From Arthrobacter sp. QXT-31 (GTDB lineage: Bacteria > Actinomycetota > Actinomycetes > Actinomycetales > Micrococcaceae): 64,000 nucleotides of DNA. The stretch's first letter is position 1; every line of letters begins with the position of its first letter. The notes below the pieces were generated by a model. That model did not search any database. It was given only the letters and a program-made list of their open reading frames with translations, and was not told the origin of the DNA. Shown one piece after another: positions 43,149-50,952 of the stretch. Both the position numbers and the translations under genes were made by a program. The stretch spans positions 3,162,001-3,226,000 of the forward strand of contig NZ_CP019304.1 in assembly GCF_001969265.1 (NCBI RefSeq), in the 5' to 3' direction.

Positions 43149-43160
43149 ATGAAGTCCTAG
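43149..43160 (+). CDS. Three-codon upstream ORF of ABC-F gene (MKS)
   Basis: ATG AAG TCC TAG, 101 bp before the ABC-F start. CAGGCT (43137-43142) lies 6 nt upstream, and TTGACC (43113) 18 bp further up, so the ORF could begin the transcript. Some antibiotic-resistance ABC-F genes (for example vmlR and lmo0919) are known to use very short upstream ORFs on which drug-bound ribosomes stall. Confidence 0.5.
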   Translation: MKS

Positions 43161-43258
43161 ACCGTGGCGCCGGCAGCCGCCGGCCTGCACACCGCAATGG
43201 CCCGATCAGGCCCGTCGAGCTCGAGCTCCGGGGCTGCCCTTTGGACTGCGAGGACTTC
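43151..43258 (+). promoter_or_regulatory. Candidate translational attenuator of ABC-F gene
   Basis: GAAGTCCT (43151-43158), lying inside the upstream ORF, is perfectly complementary to AGGACTTC (43251-43258), which contains the ribosome binding site directly before ATG 43261. Between them lie GCCGGC-AGCC-GCCGGC and the 12-bp palindrome GAGCTCGAGCTC. A ribosome stalled on the ORF would free the binding site. Confidence 0.5.
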
Positions 43259-43260
43259 TT

Positions 43261-45030
43261 ATGGCTGAACACAATTTCCGCACCGAACAGCTGCGCCTGT
43301 CCGGCGTCTCCCACAGCTACGGGGACCGCGAGCTCTTCAGCGGCGTCGAACTGGTGATCGCCGCGGGGGAACACGCCGCCGTCGTGGGCGAGAACGGCGC
43401 CGGCAAATCCACCCTGCTGCGGATCCTCGCGGGCATCGAGGCGCCTGCTGCAGGCAGGGTCCAGCGGCAGGGCCGGGTCGGTTACTTGGCGCAGACCTCA
43501 GGGCTTCCTGCCCGGCTGACCGTGGCGGACGCGATAGATGACGCGCTCCGCGCGCTGCGCGGGATGGAAGCCGAGCTGGAACGCCTGGAGGTCGGCCTGG
43601 CATCGGCCGGCCCCGCAGAGCTCGAGGCTTACGGGAACCTGCAGACCCAGTACCAGTTGCGGGAAGGCTACGCCGCGGAAGCCCGGGTGGAGGCGGCGCT
43701 GGACCGGTTGGGCCTGGGCGGCGTGGAGCGCAGCAGGACGCTCGGTTCGCTGTCCGGCGGGGAGCAGGAGCGCGTGGCGCTGGCATGCCTGCTGGCTGAT
43801 CCCGCGGACATCCTGCTCCTGGACGAGCCCACGAACCACCTCGACGCCAGCGGCACAGCTTGGCTGGAGGGACGCCTCGCTGCGCACCGGGGCGCCGTGG
43901 TGGTGGTTTCGCACGACCGCGTGCTGCTGCGGAAGGTGGCCACCGCCGTGATCGAGGTGGACGCCGAGCGCCGGACCGTGAACCGTTACGGCAACGGCTA
44001 CGACGGCTACCTGAAGGAGAAGCGGGCCGAACGCCAGCGGTGGGTGCAGCAGTACCACGGCTGGCTCGACGCCATGGACGCCGAACGCCGGCAGGCGGAT
44101 ACCGTGGCCGGACGGATGGGCTATGCCCGCCGCCGGGACAACGACAAGGCCGGCTTCGACTTCAAGACGGGAACCTGGGAGCGGGCCGCCGCCAGCAAGA
44201 TCCGCAATGCACAGGAGCGGCTGCGCCGCTTGGAGGACAACCCCGTCGAGCGCCCGCCGGAACGCCTGAAGCTCGACGCCGGGCTGAACGGTGGGCTGAA
44301 CGGCGCGCTCGACGGCGGGCCGGACGGTTCCGCTGCCGCTTCCGGCACGGGCGCCGCCGGTTCGGACGGAGCCCCGGAAGCGGCGGGCCGGGTCCTGCAT
44401 GCCCGCAATGCACGCGTGCCTGGCCGCCTGGATATCCCGGAGTTCCGGGTGGACCGCGGGCAGAAGATCCTCATCACGGGGCCCAACGGTGCCGGGAAGT
44501 CCACGCTGCTCTCCGTCCTGGCCGGCACCCTCGAGCCGGACGCTGGCCAGGTGCTGCGCCACGGCCGGATCGGTTACCTGCAGCAGGAACTGGAGCTGCC
44601 CGAGTATCCGTCCCTGCGGCTGCTGCCGGCCTTTGCCGCCGGGCTGGGCGGAAACATCGACGACCACGCGGAGGCGCTGCTGCGCCTGGGCCTCTTCCGG
44701 ACCAGCGAGTTCCACGTGCCGGTGGGCGCGCTGTCCGCAGGCCAGCAGCGCAGGCTGGCACTCGCGCGGCTGCTGCTGGGCCACAACGAGGTCATGCTCC
44801 TGGACGAGCCCACCAACCACCTGGCCCCGGCGCTGGTGGAGGAACTGGAGTCGGCGCTCGCGGACTTCTGCGGAACGGTGGTGATGGTCAGCCATGACCG
44901 GGCGCTGGGGGAATGGTTCGACGGCTGTGCCGACCGCGCCCGCGGCCGGGCCGGCGGAGGTACGCCGGGCACGTGGCTCAGGTACACGATGGCTGACGGG
45001 GAGCTGGAGAAGGTTGCGCTCCCGGCCTGA
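43261..45030 (+). CDS. ABC-F family ATPase
   Basis: 589 residues with two ATPase domains and no membrane segment. Domain 1: GENGAGKST, LSGGEQERVAL and ILLLDEPTNHLD. Domain 2: GPNGAGKST, LSAGQQRRLAL and VMLLDEPTNHLA. The linker (about 235-340) is long, charged and helical, the ribosome-contact arm region, followed by a Gly/Ala-rich insert (LNGGLNGALDGG) before domain 2. ABC-F proteins act on the ribosomal E site; some protect against macrolides, lincosamides or pleuromutilins. The three-codon upstream ORF supports a resistance-type, drug-inducible member, by inference only. Confidence 0.88.
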   Translation: MAEHNFRTEQLRLSGVSHSYGDRELFSGVELVIAAGEHAAVVGENGAGKSTLLRILAGIEAPAAGRVQRQGRVGYLAQTSGLPARLTVADAIDDALRALRGMEAELERLEVGLASAGPAELEAYGNLQTQYQLREGYAAEARVEAALDRLGLGGVERSRTLGSLSGGEQERVALACLLADPADILLLDEPTNHLDASGTAWLEGRLAAHRGAVVVVSHDRVLLRKVATAVIEVDAERRTVNRYGNGYDGYLKEKRAERQRWVQQYHGWLDAMDAERRQADTVAGRMGYARRRDNDKAGFDFKTGTWERAAASKIRNAQERLRRLEDNPVERPPERLKLDAGLNGGLNGALDGGPDGSAAASGTGAAGSDGAPEAAGRVLHARNARVPGRLDIPEFRVDRGQKILITGPNGAGKSTLLSVLAGTLEPDAGQVLRHGRIGYLQQELELPEYPSLRLLPAFAAGLGGNIDDHAEALLRLGLFRTSEFHVPVGALSAGQQRRLALARLLLGHNEVMLLDEPTNHLAPALVEELESALADFCGTVVMVSHDRALGEWFDGCADRARGRAGGGTPGTWLRYTMADGELEKVALPA

Positions 45031-45033
45031 GAA

Positions 45034-45070
45034 AAAACCCAGGCCCGGCGTGTTGCCGGGCCTGGGTTTT
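45034..45070. terminator. Bidirectional rho-independent terminator
   Basis: A perfect 16-bp stem AAAACCCAGGCCCGGC/GCCGGGCCTGGGTTTT with loop GTGTT, an A-run on the left and T-run on the right. It serves the convergent ABC-F and L,D-transpeptidase genes. Confidence 0.92.
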
Positions 45071-45115
45071 CCTTGTCAGCGGAATATGCCGCAGGGGGAA
45101 TAAAGGAGTTTGGAA

Positions 45116-46945
45116 CTACCGGAACAATGCGCTGTAGGTTCCCATGATGATCCGGTCACCGGGGGTCGCCTTCCTCATGTAGTCCACCACTGCCCAGTCG
45201 TCGAGCGAGATGCAGCCCGCCGTCGGGACCTTGTTCATGTGCAGGAAGATGGCGAAGCCGGCATCCTGCACGATGTTGGGGCGGTTGTAGTTGATCACCA
45301 CGCCCTGGCGGTAGTCGTGCGTGGCCCGGGTGGCGAAGTACCACATGTTCTCGTCCCAGCCCACCCACGATGAGGACTCGAAGTACTTGTTGTACGTCGC
45401 GGTCCACGGATTTCCGCCCCAGCGGGACCGGGGGTTCAGCGTGCGGTACGGGAGCTTCGTTCCGGGGTTGCCCAGGCCGAAGGCCTCCGTCACGGAGAAT
45501 GAGCCGGTGGGGGAGTACAGATAGCGCGTAGGACCGGAGGGGACTCCCGGCGGCTTGAAGCCGGAGGCTCCCACATAGCCGTCGGTCTTCCAGTCGGCAA
45601 CGTACAGCCCGGCCATGCGGACGCAGTAGATGTTCGTCGCCCGGGACTGCCCGTACCCTTGCGTGAAGGTCAGCAGCACGCGGTTGGCGCCGTGCGTCGG
45701 GTATTTGCTCCGCCCGTTGTTGAGTTTGGAGCATTCCGTCATGGCGTAGACCCGGACACCGGTTGTGCTGGTCCAGCCGATGTAGCCCCGCTGGAAGGAC
45801 TGCACGCACTGCGACCCAGCGCAGCGGAGCCTCGCGGTGGGGTAGCCGAGCGAGCTCCGGCTGGCACCCATGCTGGCGTACTTGGTGCCGATGACGCCGC
45901 GTGAAGCCCAGGCTCCGGTGGCAGGGGACCAGTAGATCGTTCCGCCCTGGAACCGCTGGAGGCAGCCGCCGGCCGGCTGGCCGCAGACCTGGTTGGCGAC
46001 CGGGTAGCCCAGAGCGCCGTTGTGGCCGGCCTCTGCGCGCCACCGTTGATTGATGAGGCCTGTCACGATCCGGGCGCCGGTGGCCGGCGACCAGTAAATG
46101 TTGCCCTTCGCGAAAGCCTGGGCGCACCCGCCGCCCTTCAGCCCGCAGAATTCCCTGTTGATCGGCAGGCCCAGGCCCTTCTCAGCGCCGAGGGCAATCC
46201 AGTAACGGCCCACGCCGCCTGTGCCACGGACCTGGTACACGCCCTTCGGGATCCATGCCAGGATCCGTCCGGTGGCAAACCGCTGGATGGTTCCGCCCGG
46301 TGCCGCCACCTCGTCGGTGGTGGGGTATCCGAAGGTGGGGAGGGTTCCGCCCGCGTACCAGGCGGGCCCGGTGTGGCCGGAGTTGCGCAGGACCGGATGG
46401 GCGCCGGTTTTTGCCGTCCAGTAAATGTTTCCGCCCCTGAAAATTTGGTGGCAGAGGCCGCCACCGCAGAACTGGCTCGTACGGGGCGCACCCAGAACCC
46501 CCGCCGCTCCCTTCATGGCCTGCCACTTCGCACCGATCGGGCCGGGTACTGCGATTGGTTTTGGCGCTGCCGGCGGAGCAGTGGCGGGCGGCGGGGTAGA
46601 AGGCGAAGGGGTTGACGGCGGCGGGGTAACTGCCGGGGACGTGGTGTCAGACGGTGTGGTTTCCGGTGGCGAGGTTGCTGACGTCGTGTCCGAGGGCGAC
46701 GGCGAGACCGGCTCGGAAGGCAGCGGTGCCTCCGGGATGGTTCCCGCGGTGTCGGTTGGGGCGGGCGAGGCCCCGTCCGTCGCCGGGCCGGTCACCTCTG
46801 TTGCCTGCACCTCTGTTGCCTGCACCTCTGTCGTCTGCGCGGCCGGCATGGCGGACGTGGAACCAACGGCGAGCGCAGGAGTGGACACGAACGGTCCGGC
46901 CGCCAGGCCCAGGAGCAGGGCAGCGGCAAGTATTGGTTTTTTCAC
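45116..46945 (-). CDS. L,D-transpeptidase with LGFP repeats
   Basis: 609 residues. Signal peptide (1-27, PILAAALLLGLAAG), a long Thr/Pro/Ser-rich stalk (about 30-125), then roughly five LGFP repeats (about 128-385, each with a LG(A/Y/L)P-type turn and F..G.IYW strand; for example GVLGAPRTSQFCGG, GALGYPVANQVCG), and a C-terminal YkuD-type domain (about 410-609) with the catalytic HMNKVPTAGCISLDDW. LGFP repeats bind the cell wall; the catalytic domain makes 3-3 cross-links or anchors proteins. GTG start overlaps the stop of the preceding lipoprotein gene. Confidence 0.88.
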   Translation of the reverse strand: MKKPILAAALLLGLAAGPFVSTPALAVGSTSAMPAAQTTEVQATEVQATEVTGPATDGASPAPTDTAGTIPEAPLPSEPVSPSPSDTTSATSPPETTPSDTTSPAVTPPPSTPSPSTPPPATAPPAAPKPIAVPGPIGAKWQAMKGAAGVLGAPRTSQFCGGGLCHQIFRGGNIYWTAKTGAHPVLRNSGHTGPAWYAGGTLPTFGYPTTDEVAAPGGTIQRFATGRILAWIPKGVYQVRGTGGVGRYWIALGAEKGLGLPINREFCGLKGGGCAQAFAKGNIYWSPATGARIVTGLINQRWRAEAGHNGALGYPVANQVCGQPAGGCLQRFQGGTIYWSPATGAWASRGVIGTKYASMGASRSSLGYPTARLRCAGSQCVQSFQRGYIGWTSTTGVRVYAMTECSKLNNGRSKYPTHGANRVLLTFTQGYGQSRATNIYCVRMAGLYVADWKTDGYVGASGFKPPGVPSGPTRYLYSPTGSFSVTEAFGLGNPGTKLPYRTLNPRSRWGGNPWTATYNKYFESSSWVGWDENMWYFATRATHDYRQGVVINYNRPNIVQDAGFAIFLHMNKVPTAGCISLDDWAVVDYMRKATPGDRIIMGTYSALFR

Positions 46946-47412
46946 GAAGCATCCTCCACCGACACAACCGGTTCACACGTGCCGGTCTGGCCCGTGGTCT
47001 TGGCGAAGTTCTCCGCAGAAACCTCAGCCGATTTCCCTGCCTGCACGGTTTCCGTGATCAGGGCGTGGCCCTGGACAGCCGCGCCCACCGTGACGGCAAT
47101 GGCCACGGTGTACGTCTTGGCTTTGTCCGAGGAGTTGACCAGTGTCCCCTTGAACGTCCATTGCCCGTCCGGACCGGCCGCGCAGGTGTGATCCTGCAGT
47201 GCATCGATCGCGTTCAGTGACGTGGAAACGTCGGTGGGCAGGGAAGGGGCCGTAGTGGGTGGTGAGGATTCCGACGGCGGCTCGGTCACCGCCGTCGTAC
47301 CGGTTGGTGGTGAAGCGCTGGAGCTGGTTCCGGCGGGGGCTGTGCCCCCGCCGGAACACCCCGAGGCTGCCAGCAGCAGGGCAGCCGGCAGCCGTAATGC
47401 TCTCTTTCTCAT
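46942..47412 (-). CDS. Small secreted lipoprotein
   Basis: 156 residues. Signal ALRLPAALLLAASGC with the lipidated Cys in AASGC, then a Ser/Thr/Pro-rich linker (GTSSSASPPTGTTAVTEPPS) and a compact domain of about 95 residues with two Cys (HTCAAGPDG, TGTCEPVVSV) that could form a disulfide. The segment NSSDKAKTYTVAIAV looks like an immunoglobulin-like beta fold (FxLYD-type). ATG 47412 has AGGGGGGAC upstream. It is translationally coupled to the L,D-transpeptidase, suggesting a wall-associated partner. No specific function known. Confidence 0.75.
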   Translation of the reverse strand: MRKRALRLPAALLLAASGCSGGGTAPAGTSSSASPPTGTTAVTEPPSESSPPTTAPSLPTDVSTSLNAIDALQDHTCAAGPDGQWTFKGTLVNSSDKAKTYTVAIAVTVGAAVQGHALITETVQAGKSAEVSAENFAKTTGQTGTCEPVVSVEDAS

Positions 47413-47812
47413 AGTCCCCCCTGAAAATGGCGCGAGTGCCGGCGCCCGCATGAGACGGTGCGGAAGCCATGGCCGGGAACGGATCCCCGGTCATGGTGCT
47501 CAGAGTAGCGGCAATGCGGGCCCCAGAGGGAGCTTTTTCTCCATGCGTTTTTCTGTTGCGGAGGCGGGCGCGGCCGGCCTGTGACGGACATGCCAAAAAC
47601 CGGCAGGAGCACGCGGAATGTTGCCCCCGTCACGGAGCTGTCTGGAAGTCTTGTACGATAGATGGGCCGTGCGAACCTTCGATGCTTCATGAGTTCTTCT
47701 ACAGATGCCGTCCTCAAGAGGGGCTGAAAGCCGAATTATCTGTACAAAAACTCCAGGTTCCGAAACCGGCAGTGCCCTACCCAAGGCAACCCCCGACCTA
47801 CAAGGAACAGTT
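47413..47812. other. Intergenic region between lipoprotein and permease genes
   Basis: A 400-bp divergent gap. It contains a -10-like TACGAT at about 47655, and CCGTCAC/GTGACGG arms (around 47579 and 47629) that could form a weak hairpin. A 12-codon ORF (47689-47727) is present but has nothing to support it. No further structure is seen. Confidence 0.4.
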
Positions 47813-49276
47813 GTGCCTCAAAGTACCCCCACAGAACTTATGAGCCCGACGGCTCCATCCGCCGCCGTCGACTCGACCCTCAGCGCCGAGGGCTACAAGA
47901 AGACCCTGAGCCGGCGCCACGTCACCATGATCGCGATGGGCGGCGCCATCGGCGTCGGCCTCTTCATGGGAGCCGGCGGCCGGCTGGCCTCCACCGGCCC
48001 CGCCCTGATCTTCTCCTACGCCATCGCCGGCGTCATCGCCTACCTGCTGATGCGGGCCCTCGGCGAGCTCATCATGTACCGCCAGACCTCCGGCTCCTTC
48101 GTGAGCTACGCCGGCGAGATGTTCGGCAGGAAGGGCGCCTACCTGTCGGGCTGGATGTACTTCATCAACTGGGCCATGACCGGCATCGCGGAACTGATCG
48201 CGATCGGCCTGTACTTCCAGTTCTTCTTCCCCAACGTCCCCGTGGAACTGTCCGCCATCGCAGCGCTGGTGCTGCTGGTGGCCGTGAACCTGCTCAGCGT
48301 CAAGGCGTTCGGTGAATTCGAGTTCTGGGCGTCCTGCCTCAAGGTGGGCGCCATCGTGATCTTCCTGGCCGTGGGCTCCTTCATGGTGATCACCAACGCC
48401 AAGGTCGGTGACGGCCACGCGTCGCCCGTCAACCTCTTCGCCGGCGACGGCGGCATGTTCCCCAAGGGCGCCCTGGTGATGATCCTGGTGCTCAACGCCG
48501 TCATCTTCGCCTACAACGCCATCGAACTCGTGGGCATCACCGCCGGCGAGATGGAAAATCCTGAACGCGAAGTGCCCAAGGCGATCCGCGCCGTCGTGGT
48601 CCGCATCGTGGTGTTCTACGTCGGCTCCGTGACCCTGCTGGCCATGCTGCTGCCCTCGGACCAGTACAAGGCGGGCACCTCGCCGTTCGTCACCGTCTTC
48701 GGCCAGATGGGCCTGCCGTGGATGGGCGACGTCATGAACATGATCGTCATCACCGCCGCGCTGTCCTCCTGCAACTCCGGCCTGTACTCGATCGGCCGGA
48801 TCTTCCGCACCATGGCCAACAACGGCCACGCCCCGCAGTGGCTGACCAAGATGTCCCGCCGCCACGTGCCGTATGCGGCCATCCTGGCCATCGCCGTCGT
48901 GTACCTCGTGGGCATCCTGCTGAACATCTGGCTGGGCGGTTCGTACGCGTTCGACCTCGCCCTGAACACCGCCTCGATCGGCGTGATCTTCACCTGGGGT
49001 TCGATCTTCGCCAGCCAGATCGCGCTGCGCAAGAAGAGGGGCAATGTCTCCAGCCTGCCGATGCCGGGTTCGCCGTGGACCAGCTGGGCTGGACTCGTGG
49101 CGCTGCTGGCCATCACCGTCCTGATCGGCTTCGACACCATGACGGACAAGGCCACGGGTGACGTCTTCCTGCTGGGTCTTTGGACCCTCGCCAGCATCCC
49201 GTTCTTCGCCCTGGTGCTGTGGCTGGGCTGGCAGAAGGTCAAGAACAACCAGCCGAAGAGCGAACTCTTCAGCTAG
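47813..49276 (+). CDS. Amino acid permease, L-asparagine permease-like
   Basis: 487 residues, APC superfamily/AAT family, twelve membrane segments. The start IAMGGAIGVGLFMGAGGRLA, then ALGELIMYRQTSGSFVSYAG and GWMYFINWAMTGIAEL resemble AnsP-type asparagine permeases; EMENPEREVPKAIRAVV is the conserved cytoplasmic loop. GTG 47813 is chosen because AAGGAAC lies at the right distance; an ATG at 47840 is the alternative. It imports amino acids with protons. The exact substrate (Asn, or D-Ser/D-Ala/Gly) cannot be settled. Confidence 0.88.
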   Translation: MPQSTPTELMSPTAPSAAVDSTLSAEGYKKTLSRRHVTMIAMGGAIGVGLFMGAGGRLASTGPALIFSYAIAGVIAYLLMRALGELIMYRQTSGSFVSYAGEMFGRKGAYLSGWMYFINWAMTGIAELIAIGLYFQFFFPNVPVELSAIAALVLLVAVNLLSVKAFGEFEFWASCLKVGAIVIFLAVGSFMVITNAKVGDGHASPVNLFAGDGGMFPKGALVMILVLNAVIFAYNAIELVGITAGEMENPEREVPKAIRAVVVRIVVFYVGSVTLLAMLLPSDQYKAGTSPFVTVFGQMGLPWMGDVMNMIVITAALSSCNSGLYSIGRIFRTMANNGHAPQWLTKMSRRHVPYAAILAIAVVYLVGILLNIWLGGSYAFDLALNTASIGVIFTWGSIFASQIALRKKRGNVSSLPMPGSPWTSWAGLVALLAITVLIGFDTMTDKATGDVFLLGLWTLASIPFFALVLWLGWQKVKNNQPKSELFS

Positions 49277-49351
49277 TTTTCCTGCTTTGATCACGACGGC
49301 GGCGGGTCACCTTTTGCGAAAGGCGGCCCGCCGCCATCATTGGCCCTGCAG

Positions 49352-49398
49352 AAACGGCGACGCCGGGCTCCCCCCAAGGGAGTCCGGCGTCGCCGTTT
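49352..49398. terminator. Bidirectional terminator, 21-bp stem
   Basis: AAACGGCGACGCCGG pairs perfectly with CCGGCGTCGCCGTTT, and the stem extends inward by six more pairs (one G-U) to the loop CCCAA. It ends the permease transcript and the opposite CsbD gene. Confidence 0.9.
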
Positions 49399-49411
49399 GA
49401 TGGTGGGTGTA

Positions 49412-49588
49412 TTAATCCCGCTTAAAGTCGTCCTTAACGTCCTCGCCGACCTTCTTGGCGTCGGCTACCACCTGGTCCTTCTGGCCCTCTGCCCTCAGGC
49501 GGTCATTGTCCGTCGCGTTGCCTGCTGCTTCCTTGGCCTTACCGCCGAAGTCCTCTGCAGCATTCTGGATCTTGTCTCCGATACCCAT
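49412..49588 (-). CDS. CsbD-family stress protein
   Basis: 58 residues, highly charged and helical: MGIGDKIQNAAEDFGGKAKE, then AAGNATDNDRLRAEGQKDQ and a VGEDVKDDFKRD end. Typical of the CsbD family, induced by general stress in other bacteria; function unclear. AAGGTGG precedes ATG 49588. Confidence 0.85.
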   Translation of the reverse strand: MGIGDKIQNAAEDFGGKAKEAAGNATDNDRLRAEGQKDQVVADAKKVGEDVKDDFKRD

Positions 49589-49761
49589 GAGGGGCACCAC
49601 CTTCCGTTGCCGGTTGATCTGACAAAGCCATTTCAGCCTAACACGAAGCATGCTTACTATTTCAAGTCGTTTCCGGTTTCTCTGCGGAGGCTTTGCGGGG
49701 CGGCGCCGCGCGGGAGGGTTTTCGCGCCCGATTGTCGGTGCCCGCGGCTAGGCTCAAAGGC

Positions 49762-50220
49762 ATGAATCGCAGCATCAGCCTGAGTCAGCACGTGAACGCC
49801 AGCCCGGAGAAAGTCTGGGCGGTGATCTCGGATATTCCAGGGTCCGCCGCCACGCTGTCCGGGGTGGAGTCCATCCAGATGGTCAGCGAGGGGCCGTACG
49901 GCGAAGGCACCCGCTGGAAGGAGACGCGCTCCATGATGGGCCGGCGTGAGACCGTGGAAATGTGGGTGTCCCAGGCGGATCCGCCGCGCAGCACAACGGT
50001 GAAGGCGCTGCAGGGCGGAGCGGACTACACCACCCGGTTCACGCTGGAAGAACGGGACGGCGGGACTGACCTGGGACTGACCTTCGGCGCGGAGGTCCTC
50101 CGGCCCACGATAGTCAGCAGGCTCATGCTTGCTGTCTTCGGGCGAATGGGCATGAACCTGACGCGCAAGGCCCTGGCAAGGGACCTCGCCGAGATCGCGG
50201 CGAAGGCGGAGCAGCCGTAG
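49762..50220 (+). CDS. SRPBCC-family protein
   Basis: 152 residues, START/Bet v1-like fold. Start SISLSQHVNASPEKVWAVIS is the typical opening strand and helix; RFTLEERDGGTDL and LTRKALARDLAEIAAKAE (C-terminal helix) follow. It binds a hydrophobic ligand of unknown identity. TAGGCT is 7 nt before ATG, leaderless type. Stop overlaps the GTG of the next gene. Confidence 0.82.
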   Translation: MNRSISLSQHVNASPEKVWAVISDIPGSAATLSGVESIQMVSEGPYGEGTRWKETRSMMGRRETVEMWVSQADPPRSTTVKALQGGADYTTRFTLEERDGGTDLGLTFGAEVLRPTIVSRLMLAVFGRMGMNLTRKALARDLAEIAAKAEQP

Positions 50221-50909
50221 TGGCGGGAAGGTCCCTGGGCAGGCCGCGCCAAGGTGCGGCGTTGAAGGTCATGGCACCGAGGCTGACGCCGGTCCGGCTT
50301 GAGGGCCTCCGGGATGAGGGTGCGCCGGACTTCCGGCGGGCCGAACGGTATGACGGGATGCGGTACAGCCGCGCTGCCGCGGACGGGCTGGAGCTCAGCG
50401 GCATCACCTTCGCAGAATGTGAATTTGCCGGGGTCTCCTTCAATGAGGCCCAGCTCCGGGGCGCCACCTTCCGGGACTGTGTCATCGGGGAGGCCTACGC
50501 CCCTGTCTTCAATGCCGCCCGCTCCACCATGCACGACGTCATCTTCAGCAACCCCAGATGGGGATCGGCGGAGCTTTATGAGAGCGGCTGGCAGTCGGTG
50601 CGGATTGACGGCGGCAAGCTGGATTACCTGAACCTGCGGGGCTCGGGGCTCGCGGACGTGCAGATCAGCGACTGCATCATCAGCGAACTGGACCTCGGCT
50701 CCGCCACCGCGGCCCGGATTGCGCTGAAAAACTGCACCATCGGCACCCTGGAGCTCGCCGGGGCCAGGCTGAAGGACTTCGACCTCCGCGGCACCGACTT
50801 CCGGAGCATCAGCGGGCTGGACAGCCTGGCCGGCGTCGTGATTGATGAGTACCAGCTGGGGCTCCTGGCACCGCTGCTTGCGGCGCATTTGGGCATGGTA
50901 GTCGCATGA
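50220..50909 (+). CDS. Pentapeptide-repeat protein
   Basis: 229 residues forming a right-handed quadrilateral beta-helix. Repeats of the A(D/N)LXX/(C/F)XFXX type are visible from about residue 55 (LSGITFAECEF, FNEAQLRGATFRDC) to about 210 (LELAGARLKDFDLRGTDFRS). Related proteins mimic DNA or protect gyrase, but most are uncharacterised. It starts with GTG inside the upstream stop codon (TAGTG), so the two are co-translated. Confidence 0.85.
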   Translation: MAGRSLGRPRQGAALKVMAPRLTPVRLEGLRDEGAPDFRRAERYDGMRYSRAAADGLELSGITFAECEFAGVSFNEAQLRGATFRDCVIGEAYAPVFNAARSTMHDVIFSNPRWGSAELYESGWQSVRIDGGKLDYLNLRGSGLADVQISDCIISELDLGSATAARIALKNCTIGTLELAGARLKDFDLRGTDFRSISGLDSLAGVVIDEYQLGLLAPLLAAHLGMVVA

Positions 50910-50952
50910 GGCGGCAGTTTCCACAAAATCAGCGGTGCCGCCGCGGGATACG

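Noticed and set aside
47689..47727. 12-codon ORF before the asparagine-type permease as a leader peptide
   Set aside because: It has no Asn/Asp codon run, no clear ribosome site and no following attenuator hairpin.
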